From the NCBI RefSeq assembly GCF_009908265.2, contig NZ_JAAATX020000003.1, forward strand, positions 248,001 through 312,000: a stretch of DNA of 64,000 bases, given 5' to 3'. Position 1 is the stretch's first letter, and every line of letters starts with the position of its first letter. Under the pieces are notes generated by a model, which worked only from the letters and a program-made list of their open reading frames with translations, made no database searches and was not told the DNA's origin. Of the stretch, positions 25,547 to 34,480 are shown piece after piece. Source of the DNA: Paragemmobacter amnigenus. Lineage in GTDB: Bacteria > Pseudomonadota > Alphaproteobacteria > Rhodobacterales > Rhodobacteraceae. The translations under genes were made by a program, and so were the position numbers.

Positions 25547-26303
25547 CTTCGGCCCCCAGATAGGCGGCAATCACCGCCGGATTGCGGCTGACCGAGGCAG
25601 GGTCGCCCTCGGCAATCTTCTCGCCATGGTCCAGCACGACGATATGGTTGGAAATCCGCATCACCATCTTCATGTCATGCTCCACCAGCAGGATCGCCAC
25701 GCCCGAGGCCGCGATCTCTGCGATCAGGTGGTCGATTTCCTCGGTCTCCACGGCATTGCAGCCCGCCGCCGGTTCGTCCAGCAGCAGCACCTTGGGCTTC
25801 AGAGCCATCGCCCGCGCGATCTCCAGCCGCTTGAGCGACCCGTAGGACAGGCTTCCCGCCTCGCGCTCTGCCGCCCGCTCAAGCCCGACACGCCCGAGCA
25901 GCGCGCGCGCCCCCTCCTCTGCCGCCCGCGCGCGGCGGCGCGAGGCAGGCAGGTTCAGAAGATCTGCCAGCACCGACCCGCTTTCCTGCAGGTGATAGCC
26001 CGAAATCACGTTCTCCAGCACCGTCATCGTCTGGAAGACCTGCAGGTTCTGGAAGGTCCGGCACATACCCCGCCGCGCCAGCAGATGCGGCGACATGGCG
26101 GTGACGTCCTCGCCCTCCAGCACGACCTTGCCCGCGCCGGGCTGATAGACGCCCGAGATCATGTTGAACAGCGTGGTCTTGCCCGCGCCGTTCGGCCCGA
26201 TCACCGACACGATCTCTCCCGGCCTGACGCCAAAGGACACGTCATGCACGGCCCGCACCCCGCCAAAGCTGATGCCCAGCCCCTCGATCGACAGCAGCGT
26301 CAT
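25533..26303 (-). CDS. LIV-type ABC transporter ATPase (LivG-like)
   Basis: A 256-residue ATPase: Walker A GPNGAGKTT, signature LSYGSLKRLEIARAMA, Walker B LLLDEPAAGCN, and the LivG-type C-terminus with EGDPASVSRNPAVIAAYLG. Its signature has Y for the usual second Gly, as is common in LivG proteins. Its start overlaps the LivM-like stop by four bases (ATGA). Confidence 0.9.
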   Translation of the reverse strand: MTLLSIEGLGISFGGVRAVHDVSFGVRPGEIVSVIGPNGAGKTTLFNMISGVYQPGAGKVVLEGEDVTAMSPHLLARRGMCRTFQNLQVFQTMTVLENVISGYHLQESGSVLADLLNLPASRRRARAAEEGARALLGRVGLERAAEREAGSLSYGSLKRLEIARAMALKPKVLLLDEPAAGCNAVETEEIDHLIAEIAASGVAILLVEHDMKMVMRISNHIVVLDHGEKIAEGDPASVSRNPAVIAAYLGAEDAAG

Positions 26304-27256
26304 TCCCCACCCCCCCGGATTTTCCGCAGGATCGACGGCACGACTCCCTCGCGCAGGAAGATCATCACCAGCACCATCACGGCGCCCAGAACCAGTTGCT
26401 CGTATTCGGCAAAGACCGTCAGCACCTGCGGCAACAGCGTCAGCACCGCCGCCCCGAAGATCGCCCCGAACACCGACCCGACCCCGCCCAGCACGGCCAT
26501 GGTCACCATCTCGACCGAATGCATGAACCCCGCGACATCCGGCGTGATGAACTTGTTCTGCAAGGCCAGCAGCGACCCCGACACCGACGCATAGACCGCC
26601 GAGATGACAAAGGCCTGCAGCTTCAGCCGCGCCACATCCATTCCCACCGTCCGCGCCGCGACCTCGGACCCGTGCAGCGCCCGCAGCGCCCGCCCCGTCG
26701 GGCTGTCATGCAGGTTCAGCGCCAGCCACGCCCCCGCCAGCAGGACGAGGCCACACAGGAAATACCAGAACTGCCCGTTCGACAGCTCCAGCCCCGCATC
26801 CTTCAGCACGGCCCGCAACCCCAGCTCGGCCACCTCGATCCCGTCCGGCCCCCGCGTCAGCGCGCGTTCGTTGTTCAGGACCATGGAAATCAGGATGCCC
26901 ATCCCCAGCGAGGCGACGGCCAGATAATAGCCCTTCAGCCGCAGGATGGGCCGCCCCACCAGCCATGCCAGAACCGCCGACACCCCCGCGCCCAGCACGA
27001 CGGCCAGCGCCGGATGCAGGCCCCAATGCACCGGCGCCAGCGCGCAGGCATAGGCCCCGATCCCCGCAAATCCCGCATGGCCAAGGCTGATCTGCCCCGC
27101 CCATCCGGTCAGGATCACGATCCCCGTCACGGCCAGCCCGTTGACAAAGATCAGCGCCCCCACGCGATAGTAAAAGCCCGAAGGAAAGAACAGCGGTGCC
27201 AGCGCGATCAGCGCGACAAGGCCCAGCAATGTAGCCGATTTCACGGTCAGTCGCAT
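26300..27256 (-). CDS. LIV-type ABC transporter permease (LivM-like)
   Basis: A 318-residue inner-membrane permease with about ten helices. The family segment GWAGQISLGHAGFAGIGAYA is near residues 52-70, and the cytoplasmic ATPase-coupling loop lies around SGSLLALQNKFITPDVAGF. It starts 2 bases after the LivH-like stop. It forms the channel with the LivH-like subunit. Confidence 0.9.
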   Translation of the reverse strand: MRLTVKSATLLGLVALIALAPLFFPSGFYYRVGALIFVNGLAVTGIVILTGWAGQISLGHAGFAGIGAYACALAPVHWGLHPALAVVLGAGVSAVLAWLVGRPILRLKGYYLAVASLGMGILISMVLNNERALTRGPDGIEVAELGLRAVLKDAGLELSNGQFWYFLCGLVLLAGAWLALNLHDSPTGRALRALHGSEVAARTVGMDVARLKLQAFVISAVYASVSGSLLALQNKFITPDVAGFMHSVEMVTMAVLGGVGSVFGAIFGAAVLTLLPQVLTVFAEYEQLVLGAVMVLVMIFLREGVVPSILRKIRGGGE

Positions 27257-27258
27257 GG

Positions 27259-28131
27259 TCACACCCGATCCGTCGATTTGCGTCCGAACAGGCCCTGCGG
27301 CAGGAAGAACAGCACGGCCAGAATGACGATGAAGGCCGCCGCATCCTTGTACTGGGACGAGATGTATCCCGCCGTCAGCCCCTCCAGCAGGCCAAGGCAA
27401 AGCCCCCCCACCAGCGCGCCCTTGGGATTGCCCATGCCGCCCAGCATCGCCGCGGCAAAGCCCTTCAGCGCCAGCGCAAGCCCGACGTCATACGAGGTCA
27501 TGGTGATGGGCGTCACCAGCACCCCCGCCAGCGCCCCGATCCCCGCCGACAGCGCGAAGGACAGCGTCATGACGAAGGGCGTGTTGATCCCCACAAGCTG
27601 CGCCGCAAGCCGGTTGTTCGACGTGGCCAGCACCGCGCGCCCCAGCAGCGTGCGGGTGAAGAACAGCCACAGCCCGATGAACACCGCCACCGCCCCGCCG
27701 ATCACCCACAGGCTCTGGGGCAGGATCGTCGCGCCAAGGATGCGGAACGGATCATCGCCCGAAAAGGCCGGAAAGCTGTGGATCTGCTTGTCAAAGACCA
27801 GTTGCGCCGCGCCGCGGATGAAGATCGACGCCCCGATGGTGATGATGACCAGCGACACGACCGGCGCGCCCCGCGCAGGCTCGATCGCCAGCTTGTTCAT
27901 CGCCACGCCAAGGCCCGCCGTCGCCACCACCGCCGCCAGCGCGGCCAGCGGCAGCGGCGCCCCCGCGGCATGGGCAAAGACCGTGATCATCCCGCCCAGC
28001 ATGACAAATTCGCCCTGCGCGAAATTCACCACGTCCGACGCATTGTAGATGATCGTGAACCCGAGGGCCACCAGCGCATAGACCGCGCCGACCGTCACCC
28101 CCGAAAGAAGGAATTGCAGCAGTTCCGACAT
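27259..28131 (-). CDS. LIV-type ABC transporter permease (LivH-like)
   Basis: A 290-residue permease with about eight helices. Family segments are VGAVYALVALGFTIIYNASD, VVNFAQGEFVMLGG and AAMLGGMGNPKGALVGGL. ATG 28131 is preferred, with GGGGAGCG upstream. It follows the binding-protein gene after an 87-base gap containing a strong hairpin. Confidence 0.9.
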   Translation of the reverse strand: MSELLQFLLSGVTVGAVYALVALGFTIIYNASDVVNFAQGEFVMLGGMITVFAHAAGAPLPLAALAAVVATAGLGVAMNKLAIEPARGAPVVSLVIITIGASIFIRGAAQLVFDKQIHSFPAFSGDDPFRILGATILPQSLWVIGGAVAVFIGLWLFFTRTLLGRAVLATSNNRLAAQLVGINTPFVMTLSFALSAGIGALAGVLVTPITMTSYDVGLALALKGFAAAMLGGMGNPKGALVGGLCLGLLEGLTAGYISSQYKDAAAFIVILAVLFFLPQGLFGRKSTDRV

Positions 28132-28187
28132 CGTCGCTCCCCAGCCTCTCGCCGCGATGGCCCCCGAACGGGTTGCCATATGGGTTG

Positions 28188-28210
28188 CCGCGCCCCCGTC
28201 AGGGGCGCGG
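28188..28210. terminator. Hairpin between binding-protein and livH-like genes
   Basis: CCGCGCCCC and GGGGCGCGG are perfect nine-base arms around CGTCA. Its place, directly after the binding-protein gene, matches that of the hairpin in the sugar transporter operon and suggests it keeps binding protein in excess. Confidence 0.6.
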
Positions 28211-28218
28211 CGGATGGA

Positions 28219-29355
28219 TCACTCCACCAGCGTCCACTGGCCGCCCTTGATCTCCAGCATCCGGAAGGCCGACAGATCCAGCCCGAGGTGGTCTTCCGCC
28301 GTGAAGCTGTAGACGCCCGTGGTGCCCGCAAGGCCGGTCGTCGCCTCGATCGCGTCGCGGATCGCCGCCGGTTCGGCCTCGCCCGCCCGCGCGATGGCAT
28401 CGGTCAGGATCAGGAAGGCGTCATGGGCATAGCCGCCGAAGGTGCCGACCGGCGTGCCCGTCTTTTCCTCGAAGGCCGCCTTGTAGGCATCGACCACCGG
28501 CTTTTGCGGATCGTCCGCCGCCAGCAGCCCCGCCACCAGCAGCGCCGTCCCCGGCAGGCGCACGCCTTCCGCCGCCTCGGCCCCGGCCAGTTCGATGAAC
28601 CCGTCCGATGCCACACCATGCGACTGGTAGAAGGGCAGGCCCACATCCAGCTGCTTGTAGTTGCGCGTCACGATGGACGGCCCCTGCCCGAAACCGGGGT
28701 TCAGCACGGCCTGCACGCCCTCGGTGCCCTTGATCTTGGTCAGCTGCGCCGTCATGTCGGCGTCCTTCGGATCATAGGTCTCGTCCGCGACGATCTCGAT
28801 CCCGTAATCCGGCGCCACCGCCTTGCACTGCGCCTGCATCGACGCACCGAACCCGTCGGTGCCCGAGATCATGCCGATCTTCGTGATCGCGTTCTTCTGC
28901 ATGTCCTCAAAGATCTTCTGGCAGGCCATGCGGTCGGTATGCGGCGTCTTGAAGGTGAAGGGCTTGACGGGGTCGATGATGTCGATGGCCCCGGCCAGCG
29001 AGATGAAGGGGATTTCCGCATCTTCCGCCACGGCAAGGATCGACATCGTGGTGCCCGTGGTGGTGCCCCCGATGATCGCCACGACCTCGTCATCCTCGAC
29101 CAGACGGGTGGCGAAGGTGCGCGCCTTGTTCGGATCGCCATTGTCGTCATAGGCGACCAGAACGATCTCCTCGCCATTGATGCCGCCCTTGGCGTTCAGC
29201 TCCTCGACCAGCATCTCCAGCGTCTTCAGTTCCGGATCGCCAAGGAACGCCGCCGGACCGGTGGCCGAGATCGACGCCCCGATCCGGATTTCGGCCAGCG
29301 CCGGTGCGGCAAGGCCAAGCGCGACAAGGGCGGTTGTGGTCAGAAAGGTCTTCAT
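28219..29355 (-). CDS. Periplasmic binding protein of LIV-type transporter
   Basis: A 378-residue type-I binding protein with signal peptide MKTFLTTTALVALGLAAPALA. The mature start EIRIGASISATGPAAFLGDPELKTLEMLVEEL is typical of peripla_BP_6 proteins; IGGTTTGTTMSILAVAEDAEIPFISLAGA is the first ligand lobe. It follows paaN after 35 bases and precedes the four other transporter genes. Related proteins bind branched-chain amino acids or aromatic acids; co-operonic paaN suggests phenylacetate. Confidence 0.88.
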   Translation of the reverse strand: MKTFLTTTALVALGLAAPALAEIRIGASISATGPAAFLGDPELKTLEMLVEELNAKGGINGEEIVLVAYDDNGDPNKARTFATRLVEDDEVVAIIGGTTTGTTMSILAVAEDAEIPFISLAGAIDIIDPVKPFTFKTPHTDRMACQKIFEDMQKNAITKIGMISGTDGFGASMQAQCKAVAPDYGIEIVADETYDPKDADMTAQLTKIKGTEGVQAVLNPGFGQGPSIVTRNYKQLDVGLPFYQSHGVASDGFIELAGAEAAEGVRLPGTALLVAGLLAADDPQKPVVDAYKAAFEEKTGTPVGTFGGYAHDAFLILTDAIARAGEAEPAAIRDAIEATTGLAGTTGVYSFTAEDHLGLDLSAFRMLEIKGGQWTLVE

Positions 29356-29390
29356 GATCTCCTCCCAGAGATGTTGGAAAAAAGGGGATG

Positions 29391-31028
29391 TCAGGCCGCC
29401 ACCGGCCGCCGCGACATCACGCGGCGGAAACGGGTGGCGACAAAGGCGGTGTCGGTCAGGCTGGCATTGCCCGCGGGATTGGCTCCCGTGACGTGAAAAT
29501 CGCTGAAAGCGGCCGACTGGTTGACGAAGATGTTGCCCGTCAGGTTGACCGACAGGTTCACCCCCGCCGCCGCAAAGGCCGCCTCGGCCCGCGAAATGCG
29601 CGCGGCATCGGTGTCGTAAAGCGCCGCCGTGATGGCACCCTTCTCGGCGGCCAGATCGGCCGCGCTCCGGATGCCTGCATCGGCATCGGCACAGGCGATG
29701 ACAAAGGCCACGGGGCCGAAACATTCCTCGCGTGCGACCGGATCATCGGCCTCGACCGCAAGGACCAGCGGCCCCGCCCCGCCCGTCGCGGCACCCGCGC
29801 GCAGGACGCGGCCCGCAGCGACCGCCTCCACCCGCGCCCGCGTGGCCGGATTGGCGATCGCCCCGCAGATGCCCGCCGCCCGCACCGGATCGGCCAGCAG
29901 CCCGTCGATGGCCGCGACCAGCGCCGCCGCCACAGCGTCAAAGCCCAGATGCCCCTTGTCCGTGTCGATCCCGCCCGCCGGCACATAGATGTTCTGCGGC
30001 GAGGTGCACATCTGCCCCGAATAGAGCGACAGCGCGAAGGCCAGATTGGCGCACATCCCGTCCAGATCATCCGTCGCGGCGATCACCACGGAATTGACAC
30101 CCGTCTCCTCGGTGAACAGCTGCGCCTGCCGCGCATGCCCGCGCAGCCAGTCGCCAAAGGCCTGCGATCCCGTGTAGTCGATCAGCTTCACCTCGACCCG
30201 CACCGCCAGCGCCTTGGTCACCTCGGCGCCCGGCTCGTCCACGGCCAGCAGCACTGCATCGGCAGGCAGGCCCGCCTCGGCCAGCACCTCACGCAGCACC
30301 CGCACCGTCAGCGCCAGCGGCAGGATCGCCCGCGGATGGGGCTTCACGATCACCGGATTGCCCGTCGCAAGGCTTGCAAACAGCCCCGGATAGGAATTCC
30401 ACGTCGGAAAGGTGTTGCAGCCGATGGTCAGCGCGATCCCCGCAGGGCGCAGGGTCCAGCGCTTTTCCATCACCAAGGGCGCGGCCTTGCCCTGCGGCTT
30501 TTCCCAGCGCGCATGATCGGCAAAGCGCGTCATCTCGGCATAGGCGGCGGCGACAGCCTCCAGCCCGCGGTCCTGTGCATGCGGCCCGCCCGCCTGAAAG
30601 GCCATGGCAAAGGCCTGCCCCGTGGTGTGCATCGTCGCATTTGCGATGGTGAAACTCATCCGGTTCAGCCGCGCCAGCGCCTCCAGACAGACGCCCACCC
30701 GCGCCTCGACCGTCGCCCCCGCCAGAGCGGGCGCCGCCGCCACCGCCGCCGCGATCAGCGCGTCGGGCGCAGCCACAGGATATCGGATGCCCAGCACGGA
30801 ACCGAAGGGCGATACCTCCGCCCCCGCCTGCCCTTCCGCCGGATGGCCCGACAGGTCGAAGACCCCGCCGCACAGCGCGGCGAAATCCGCCTCGCCTTCG
30901 GCCTTGGCCGTCTCGCCATAGATCCTGCCGCTGGGCACCTCGGGATAAGGCGTCCAGTATTCACGGCAAAACAGGGCCTTGACGGCCGACTCGAGCGTCG
31001 GCCGATGCAGGTCAAAGAAACCCGACAT
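29391..31028 (-). CDS. paaN: PaaN-type aldehyde dehydrogenase
   Basis: A 545-residue aldehyde-dehydrogenase-superfamily protein of the type annotated as phenylacetic acid degradation protein PaaN. Visible parts are the cofactor segment GCNTFPTWNSYPG...NPVIVKPHP, the Glu region FTEETGVNSVVI and the probable catalytic Cys in SGQMCTSPQNIY. It lacks the C-terminal hydratase domain of PaaZ. It heads a leftward operon with the LIV-type transporter and the fadJ-like gene, and faces paaG across a 114-base promoter region with a PaaR-type palindrome. Its exact substrate is uncertain; phenylacetaldehyde or a ring-opened aldehyde are candidates. Confidence 0.85.
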   Translation of the reverse strand: MSGFFDLHRPTLESAVKALFCREYWTPYPEVPSGRIYGETAKAEGEADFAALCGGVFDLSGHPAEGQAGAEVSPFGSVLGIRYPVAAPDALIAAAVAAAPALAGATVEARVGVCLEALARLNRMSFTIANATMHTTGQAFAMAFQAGGPHAQDRGLEAVAAAYAEMTRFADHARWEKPQGKAAPLVMEKRWTLRPAGIALTIGCNTFPTWNSYPGLFASLATGNPVIVKPHPRAILPLALTVRVLREVLAEAGLPADAVLLAVDEPGAEVTKALAVRVEVKLIDYTGSQAFGDWLRGHARQAQLFTEETGVNSVVIAATDDLDGMCANLAFALSLYSGQMCTSPQNIYVPAGGIDTDKGHLGFDAVAAALVAAIDGLLADPVRAAGICGAIANPATRARVEAVAAGRVLRAGAATGGAGPLVLAVEADDPVAREECFGPVAFVIACADADAGIRSAADLAAEKGAITAALYDTDAARISRAEAAFAAAGVNLSVNLTGNIFVNQSAAFSDFHVTGANPAGNASLTDTAFVATRFRRVMSRRPVAA

Positions 31029-31073
31029 GATAATCCTCCCGCCAGACCACTCCGGCTCGGCAGGTTTATCATT

Positions 31074-31085
31074 GACCGGCCGGTC
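31074..31085. promoter_or_regulatory. Probable PaaR operator 1, paaN / paaG divergent promoter
   Basis: GACCG-GC-CGGTC, a perfect palindrome, within TGACCGGCCGGTCGG. The TGACCG-NN-CGGTCGG pattern recurs at 33724-33735 and, inverted, at 43025-43036. All three lie at paa transcription units, and a TetR-type PaaR is encoded in the cluster. Confidence 0.75.
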
Positions 31086-31142
31086 GGTTTATGCAAGAGT
31101 TTTTTCAAGGCGTCCGCAGCAAGGCGGGCGGGGGAGAAGACC

Positions 31143-31937
31143 ATGACCACATCCGAAACCGTGCTTGCCAGCCTCGAGTCTGGCGTCCTGCGCCTGACGC
31201 TGAACCGTCCGGAAAAGCTCAATTCCTTTAACGAGGAAATGCATCTCGCCCTGCGCGCCCAACTCACCCGCGCGCATGAGGAGGACGCGATCCGCGCCGT
31301 CCTGCTGACCGGTGCGGGACGTGGTTTCTGCGCCGGACAGGACCTTGGCGACCGCGACCCCCGCAAGGGCGGCCCTGCCCCCGATCTCGGCGCGACGCTG
31401 GAGCGATTCTATAACCCGACGCTGCGCCTGATTCGCACTTTGGAAAAGCCGGTGATCTGCGCCGTGAACGGCGTGGCGGCAGGCGCGGGCGCGAATATCG
31501 CACTGGCCTGCGACATCGTCCTTGCCGCGAAATCCGCGAAATTCATCCAGGCCTTCGCGAAGATCGGCCTCATCCCCGACGCGGGCGGCAGCTGGTCGCT
31601 TACCCGCATCCTCGGCGAACCCCGCGCCAAGGCGCTGGCCATGACCGCAGAACCGCTGCCCGCCGAGCGCGCCGCCGACTGGGGCCTGATCTGGAAAGCC
31701 GTCGACGACGCCGACCTGTTGGCTGAGGCGACGGCCCTTGCCACCTCGCTCGCCGCCGGTCCCACGCTGGGCCTCGGGCTGACCAAGCGGCTGATCCAGT
31801 CCGCCGCAGGCAACAGCCTCGACGAACAGCTCGACATGGAACGCGACCTGCAACGCCTCGCCGGCCGCAGCGCCGACTATGCCGAAGGCGTCACCGCCTT
31901 CCTCGAAAAGCGCCCCGCAAGGTTCACCGGCAAATGA
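31143..31937 (+). CDS. paaG: Ring-1,2-epoxyphenylacetyl-CoA isomerase PaaG
   Basis: A 264-residue crotonase-family enzyme that converts the ring epoxide of phenylacetyl-CoA to oxepin-CoA. It has the oxyanion motif GRGFCAGQDLGDRD and the second motif NGVAAGAGANIALACDIV, with Asp in LIPDAGGSW, all typical of PaaG. First gene of the rightward paaG-paaI-paaK-paaR unit; GGGGGAGAAG precedes the ATG and a PaaR-type site lies 58 bases upstream. Its stop overlaps paaI (ATGA). Confidence 0.92.
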   Translation: MTTSETVLASLESGVLRLTLNRPEKLNSFNEEMHLALRAQLTRAHEEDAIRAVLLTGAGRGFCAGQDLGDRDPRKGGPAPDLGATLERFYNPTLRLIRTLEKPVICAVNGVAAGAGANIALACDIVLAAKSAKFIQAFAKIGLIPDAGGSWSLTRILGEPRAKALAMTAEPLPAERAADWGLIWKAVDDADLLAEATALATSLAAGPTLGLGLTKRLIQSAAGNSLDEQLDMERDLQRLAGRSADYAEGVTAFLEKRPARFTGK

Positions 31938-32383
31938 AACCCGTCTCCGACATGACCCCGCAGGAACTGGCCGAAGCCTCGGCCCGCGCGCTCTGGGATG
32001 GCGATTCCACCAGCCAGCGCCTCGGCATGACCCTCGACCACATCGCCCCGGGCGCGGCGACGCTGACCATGACCGTGACGCCCGCCATGTCGAACGGCCA
32101 CGGCACCTGCCACGGCGGCTATATCTTCACGCTCGCCGACAGCGCCTTCGCCTTCGCCTGCAACGGCTACAACCAGCGCACCGTGGGCCAGCACGCCTCG
32201 ATCACCTATCTCGCGCCGGGCCGCATCGGCGACCGGCTGACCGCCACCGCCACCGAATGCGCGCGGCAGGGCCGGTCGGGCGTCTACGACGTCCGCGTCA
32301 CCAATCAGGACGGCACGCATATCGCCGAATTCCGCGGCCATTCGCGCACCGTCAAGGGCACCCATCTTCCGGTCGAAGGCTGA
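31934..32383 (+). CDS. paaI: Hydroxyphenylacetyl-CoA thioesterase PaaI
   Basis: A 149-residue hotdog-fold thioesterase. GTCHGGYIFTLADSAFAFACN carries the family HGG and catalytic Asp region. In phenylacetate catabolism PaaI hydrolyses dead-end CoA esters and frees trapped CoA. Four-base overlap with paaG; 31 bases before paaK. Confidence 0.92.
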   Translation: MKPVSDMTPQELAEASARALWDGDSTSQRLGMTLDHIAPGAATLTMTVTPAMSNGHGTCHGGYIFTLADSAFAFACNGYNQRTVGQHASITYLAPGRIGDRLTATATECARQGRSGVYDVRVTNQDGTHIAEFRGHSRTVKGTHLPVEG

Positions 32384-32414
32384 CCGGTCTACCGTATTCT
32401 CAGGGAGGAACACC

Positions 32415-33725
32415 GTGGAAGACCTTACCCCCCGCAAGCAGGATCTCGACCCGATCGAGATCGCCTCGCGCGACGAGATCGAGGCGCTGCAATTCCACCG
32501 CATGAAGCGGTCGCTGAAGCACGCCTACGAAAACTCGCCCTTCTACCGCAACCGCTTCATCGAGGCGGACGTCCACCCCGAAGAGCTGAAATCGCTCAAG
32601 GACATCGCCAAATTCCCCTTCACCACGAAGCAGGACCTGCGCGACACCTATCCCTTCGGCATGTTCGCCGTCCCGCGCAACAAACTGGTGCGCGTGCACG
32701 GTTCCTCGGGCACCACGGGCAAGCCGACCGTGGTGGGATATACGGCGGGTGACATCGACGTCTGGGCCAACCTGATCGCGCGCTCCATCCGCGCGGCGGG
32801 CGGCCGTCCGGGCGACATGCTGCACAACGCCTACGGCTACGGCCTCTTCACCGGCGGGCTTGGCGCGCATTACGGCGCGGAACGTCTGGGCTGCACGGTC
32901 GTGCCGATCTCGGGCGGCCAGACCGAACGTCAGGTGACGCTCATCAGCGACTTCCAGCCGCAGATCATCATGGTCACCCCCTCCTACATGCTGTCGATCC
33001 TCGACGAATTCCGCCGTCAGGGGCTGGACCCGCGGCAATCCTCGCTGAAGGTAGGCATCTTCGGGGCCGAACCCTGGACCAACGCCATGCGGCAGGAAAT
33101 CGAAGAGGCCTTCGACATGCACGCCGTCGACATCTATGGCCTGTCCGAGATCATGGGCCCCGGCGTCGCGCAGGAATGCGTGGAGACCAAGGACGGGCTG
33201 CACATCTGGGAAGACCACTTCTACCCCGAAATCATCGACCCCGTGACGGGCGAGCCGCTGCCGGATGGCGAGATGGGCGAACTCGTCTTCACCACGCTGA
33301 CCAAGGAAGGTCTGCCGATGGTGCGCTACCGCACCCGCGACCTGACCCGCCTCCTGCCCGGCACGGCACGCTCCATGCGCCGGATCGAAAAGATCACGGG
33401 GCGCAGCGATGACATGATGATCCTGCGCGGCGTCAACGTCTTCCCGACCCAGATCGAGGAGCAGATCCTGAAATGCCGCGGCCTTGCCCCGCATTTCCAG
33501 ATCGAACTCACGCGCGAGGGGCGGATGGACAACATGACCGTCCATGTCGAAGCCGCCCCCGACAGGGTCGATGCCGATGCCCGCGCGAAATCGGCCAAGG
33601 AACTCGCCCATCACATCAAGGCCATCGTGGGCGTCTCGACGCGCATCAACGTGACCGATCCGAACGCGATTGCCCGTTCCGAAGGCAAGGCGAAGCGGGT
33701 GGTGGACAACCGCCCCAAAGGCTGA
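32415..33725 (+). CDS. paaK: Phenylacetate-CoA ligase PaaK
   Basis: A 436-residue ATP-dependent ligase that makes phenylacetyl-CoA, the first committed step. Family marks are the start LKHAYENSPFYRNRF, the P-loop GSSGTTGKPTVVGYT, the aromatic-acid pocket region IYGLSEIMGPGVAQEC and the C-terminal ITGRSDDMMILRGVNVFPTQIE. Length is normal. GGGAGG precedes the GTG start at 32415. A PaaR-type palindrome overlaps its stop, serving the next gene. Confidence 0.94.
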   Translation: MEDLTPRKQDLDPIEIASRDEIEALQFHRMKRSLKHAYENSPFYRNRFIEADVHPEELKSLKDIAKFPFTTKQDLRDTYPFGMFAVPRNKLVRVHGSSGTTGKPTVVGYTAGDIDVWANLIARSIRAAGGRPGDMLHNAYGYGLFTGGLGAHYGAERLGCTVVPISGGQTERQVTLISDFQPQIIMVTPSYMLSILDEFRRQGLDPRQSSLKVGIFGAEPWTNAMRQEIEEAFDMHAVDIYGLSEIMGPGVAQECVETKDGLHIWEDHFYPEIIDPVTGEPLPDGEMGELVFTTLTKEGLPMVRYRTRDLTRLLPGTARSMRRIEKITGRSDDMMILRGVNVFPTQIEEQILKCRGLAPHFQIELTREGRMDNMTVHVEAAPDRVDADARAKSAKELAHHIKAIVGVSTRINVTDPNAIARSEGKAKRVVDNRPKG

Positions 33726-33735
33726 CCGTCCGGTC
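33724..33735. promoter_or_regulatory. Probable PaaR operator 2, paaR promoter
   Basis: GACCG-TC-CGGTC within TGACCGTCCGGTCGG, overlapping the paaK stop and 78 bases before the paaR start. The position suggests that paaR regulates itself. Confidence 0.72.
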
Positions 33736-33812
33736 GGTGACAAATTCGCCTGTTTGCGCTAAAGGGGGCAGCAATGCCCCCTTTTCGCGGGGCACCCAAC
33801 GGGAAGAATGCC

Positions 33813-34412
33813 ATGGCTCGGACACGGGCAGCAGATTTCGAAGAAAAGCAGCGCGTCATCCTCGACCACGCCGCACAGGTCTTTGCCGATCAGGGGATGG
33901 AGAAGGCCTCCATGTCCCAGATCGCGACCGTGGCGCAGGTGTCCAAGGCGCTGCTCTACCACTACTACCCCAGCAAGGACGCGCTGATCTTCGCGATCAT
34001 CATGAGCCATCTGGACGAACTCGACGCGGCCATCGAAGCCGCCGACGACCCCGACCTGCCACCCGAAAAGCGGCTTCGCAAGCTGGTCGGCACGGTGCTG
34101 GAAAACTACCGCGGTGCCGACAACCAGCACAAGGTCCAGCTCAACGCCACCGCCGCGCTGTCCGACGATCAGAAGGCCGAGATCACGGCGATGGAACGCC
34201 GCATCGTGCGCCGCTTCTCTGCCGTGCTCGACCAGATCAACCCCGACCTGAACACGAAGGACCGCCCGCTGCTGATGCCCGTCACCATGTCGCTCTTCGG
34301 CATGATGAACTGGGTCTACATGTGGTTCCGCGACGGTGGCCGCATCAGCCGCGAGGATTACGCCGATGTGGCAACGACCCTGATCCTCGAAGGGATCAAG
34401 GCGGTCAGGTGA
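33813..34412 (+). CDS. paaR: TetR-family repressor of phenylacetate genes, PaaR-like
   Basis: A 199-residue TetR regulator. The helix-turn-helix is ASMSQIATVAQVSKALLYHYYPSKDAL (about 31-57); the C-terminal ligand domain is unremarkable in length. It lies directly after paaK. Three matching palindromes in the cluster, one in front of this gene, support a local repressor relieved by phenylacetyl-CoA, as known for TetR-type PaaR proteins. A GntR-like PaaX is also present, so control may be dual. Confidence 0.85.
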   Translation: MARTRAADFEEKQRVILDHAAQVFADQGMEKASMSQIATVAQVSKALLYHYYPSKDALIFAIIMSHLDELDAAIEAADDPDLPPEKRLRKLVGTVLENYRGADNQHKVQLNATAALSDDQKAEITAMERRIVRRFSAVLDQINPDLNTKDRPLLMPVTMSLFGMMNWVYMWFRDGGRISREDYADVATTLILEGIKAVR

Positions 34413-34450
34413 CGGCGGCACGGCGGCCAATGGGCGCGGCCCGGACAGGA

Positions 34451-34480
34451 CCGCCAAACCCTCACCCGCCAAACCCTCAC
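34451..34480. repeat. Tandem 15-base duplication at the end of paaY
   Basis: CCGCCAAACCCTCAC occurs twice without a gap (34451-34465, 34466-34480). The second copy contains the paaY stop codon; the first would give another stop in the same frame 15 bases on. Probably a small slippage event. Confidence 0.7.

Noticed and set aside
29391-31028. Calling this gene paaZ
   Set aside because: It lacks the C-terminal hydratase domain; the true two-domain PaaZ is at 35091-37169.
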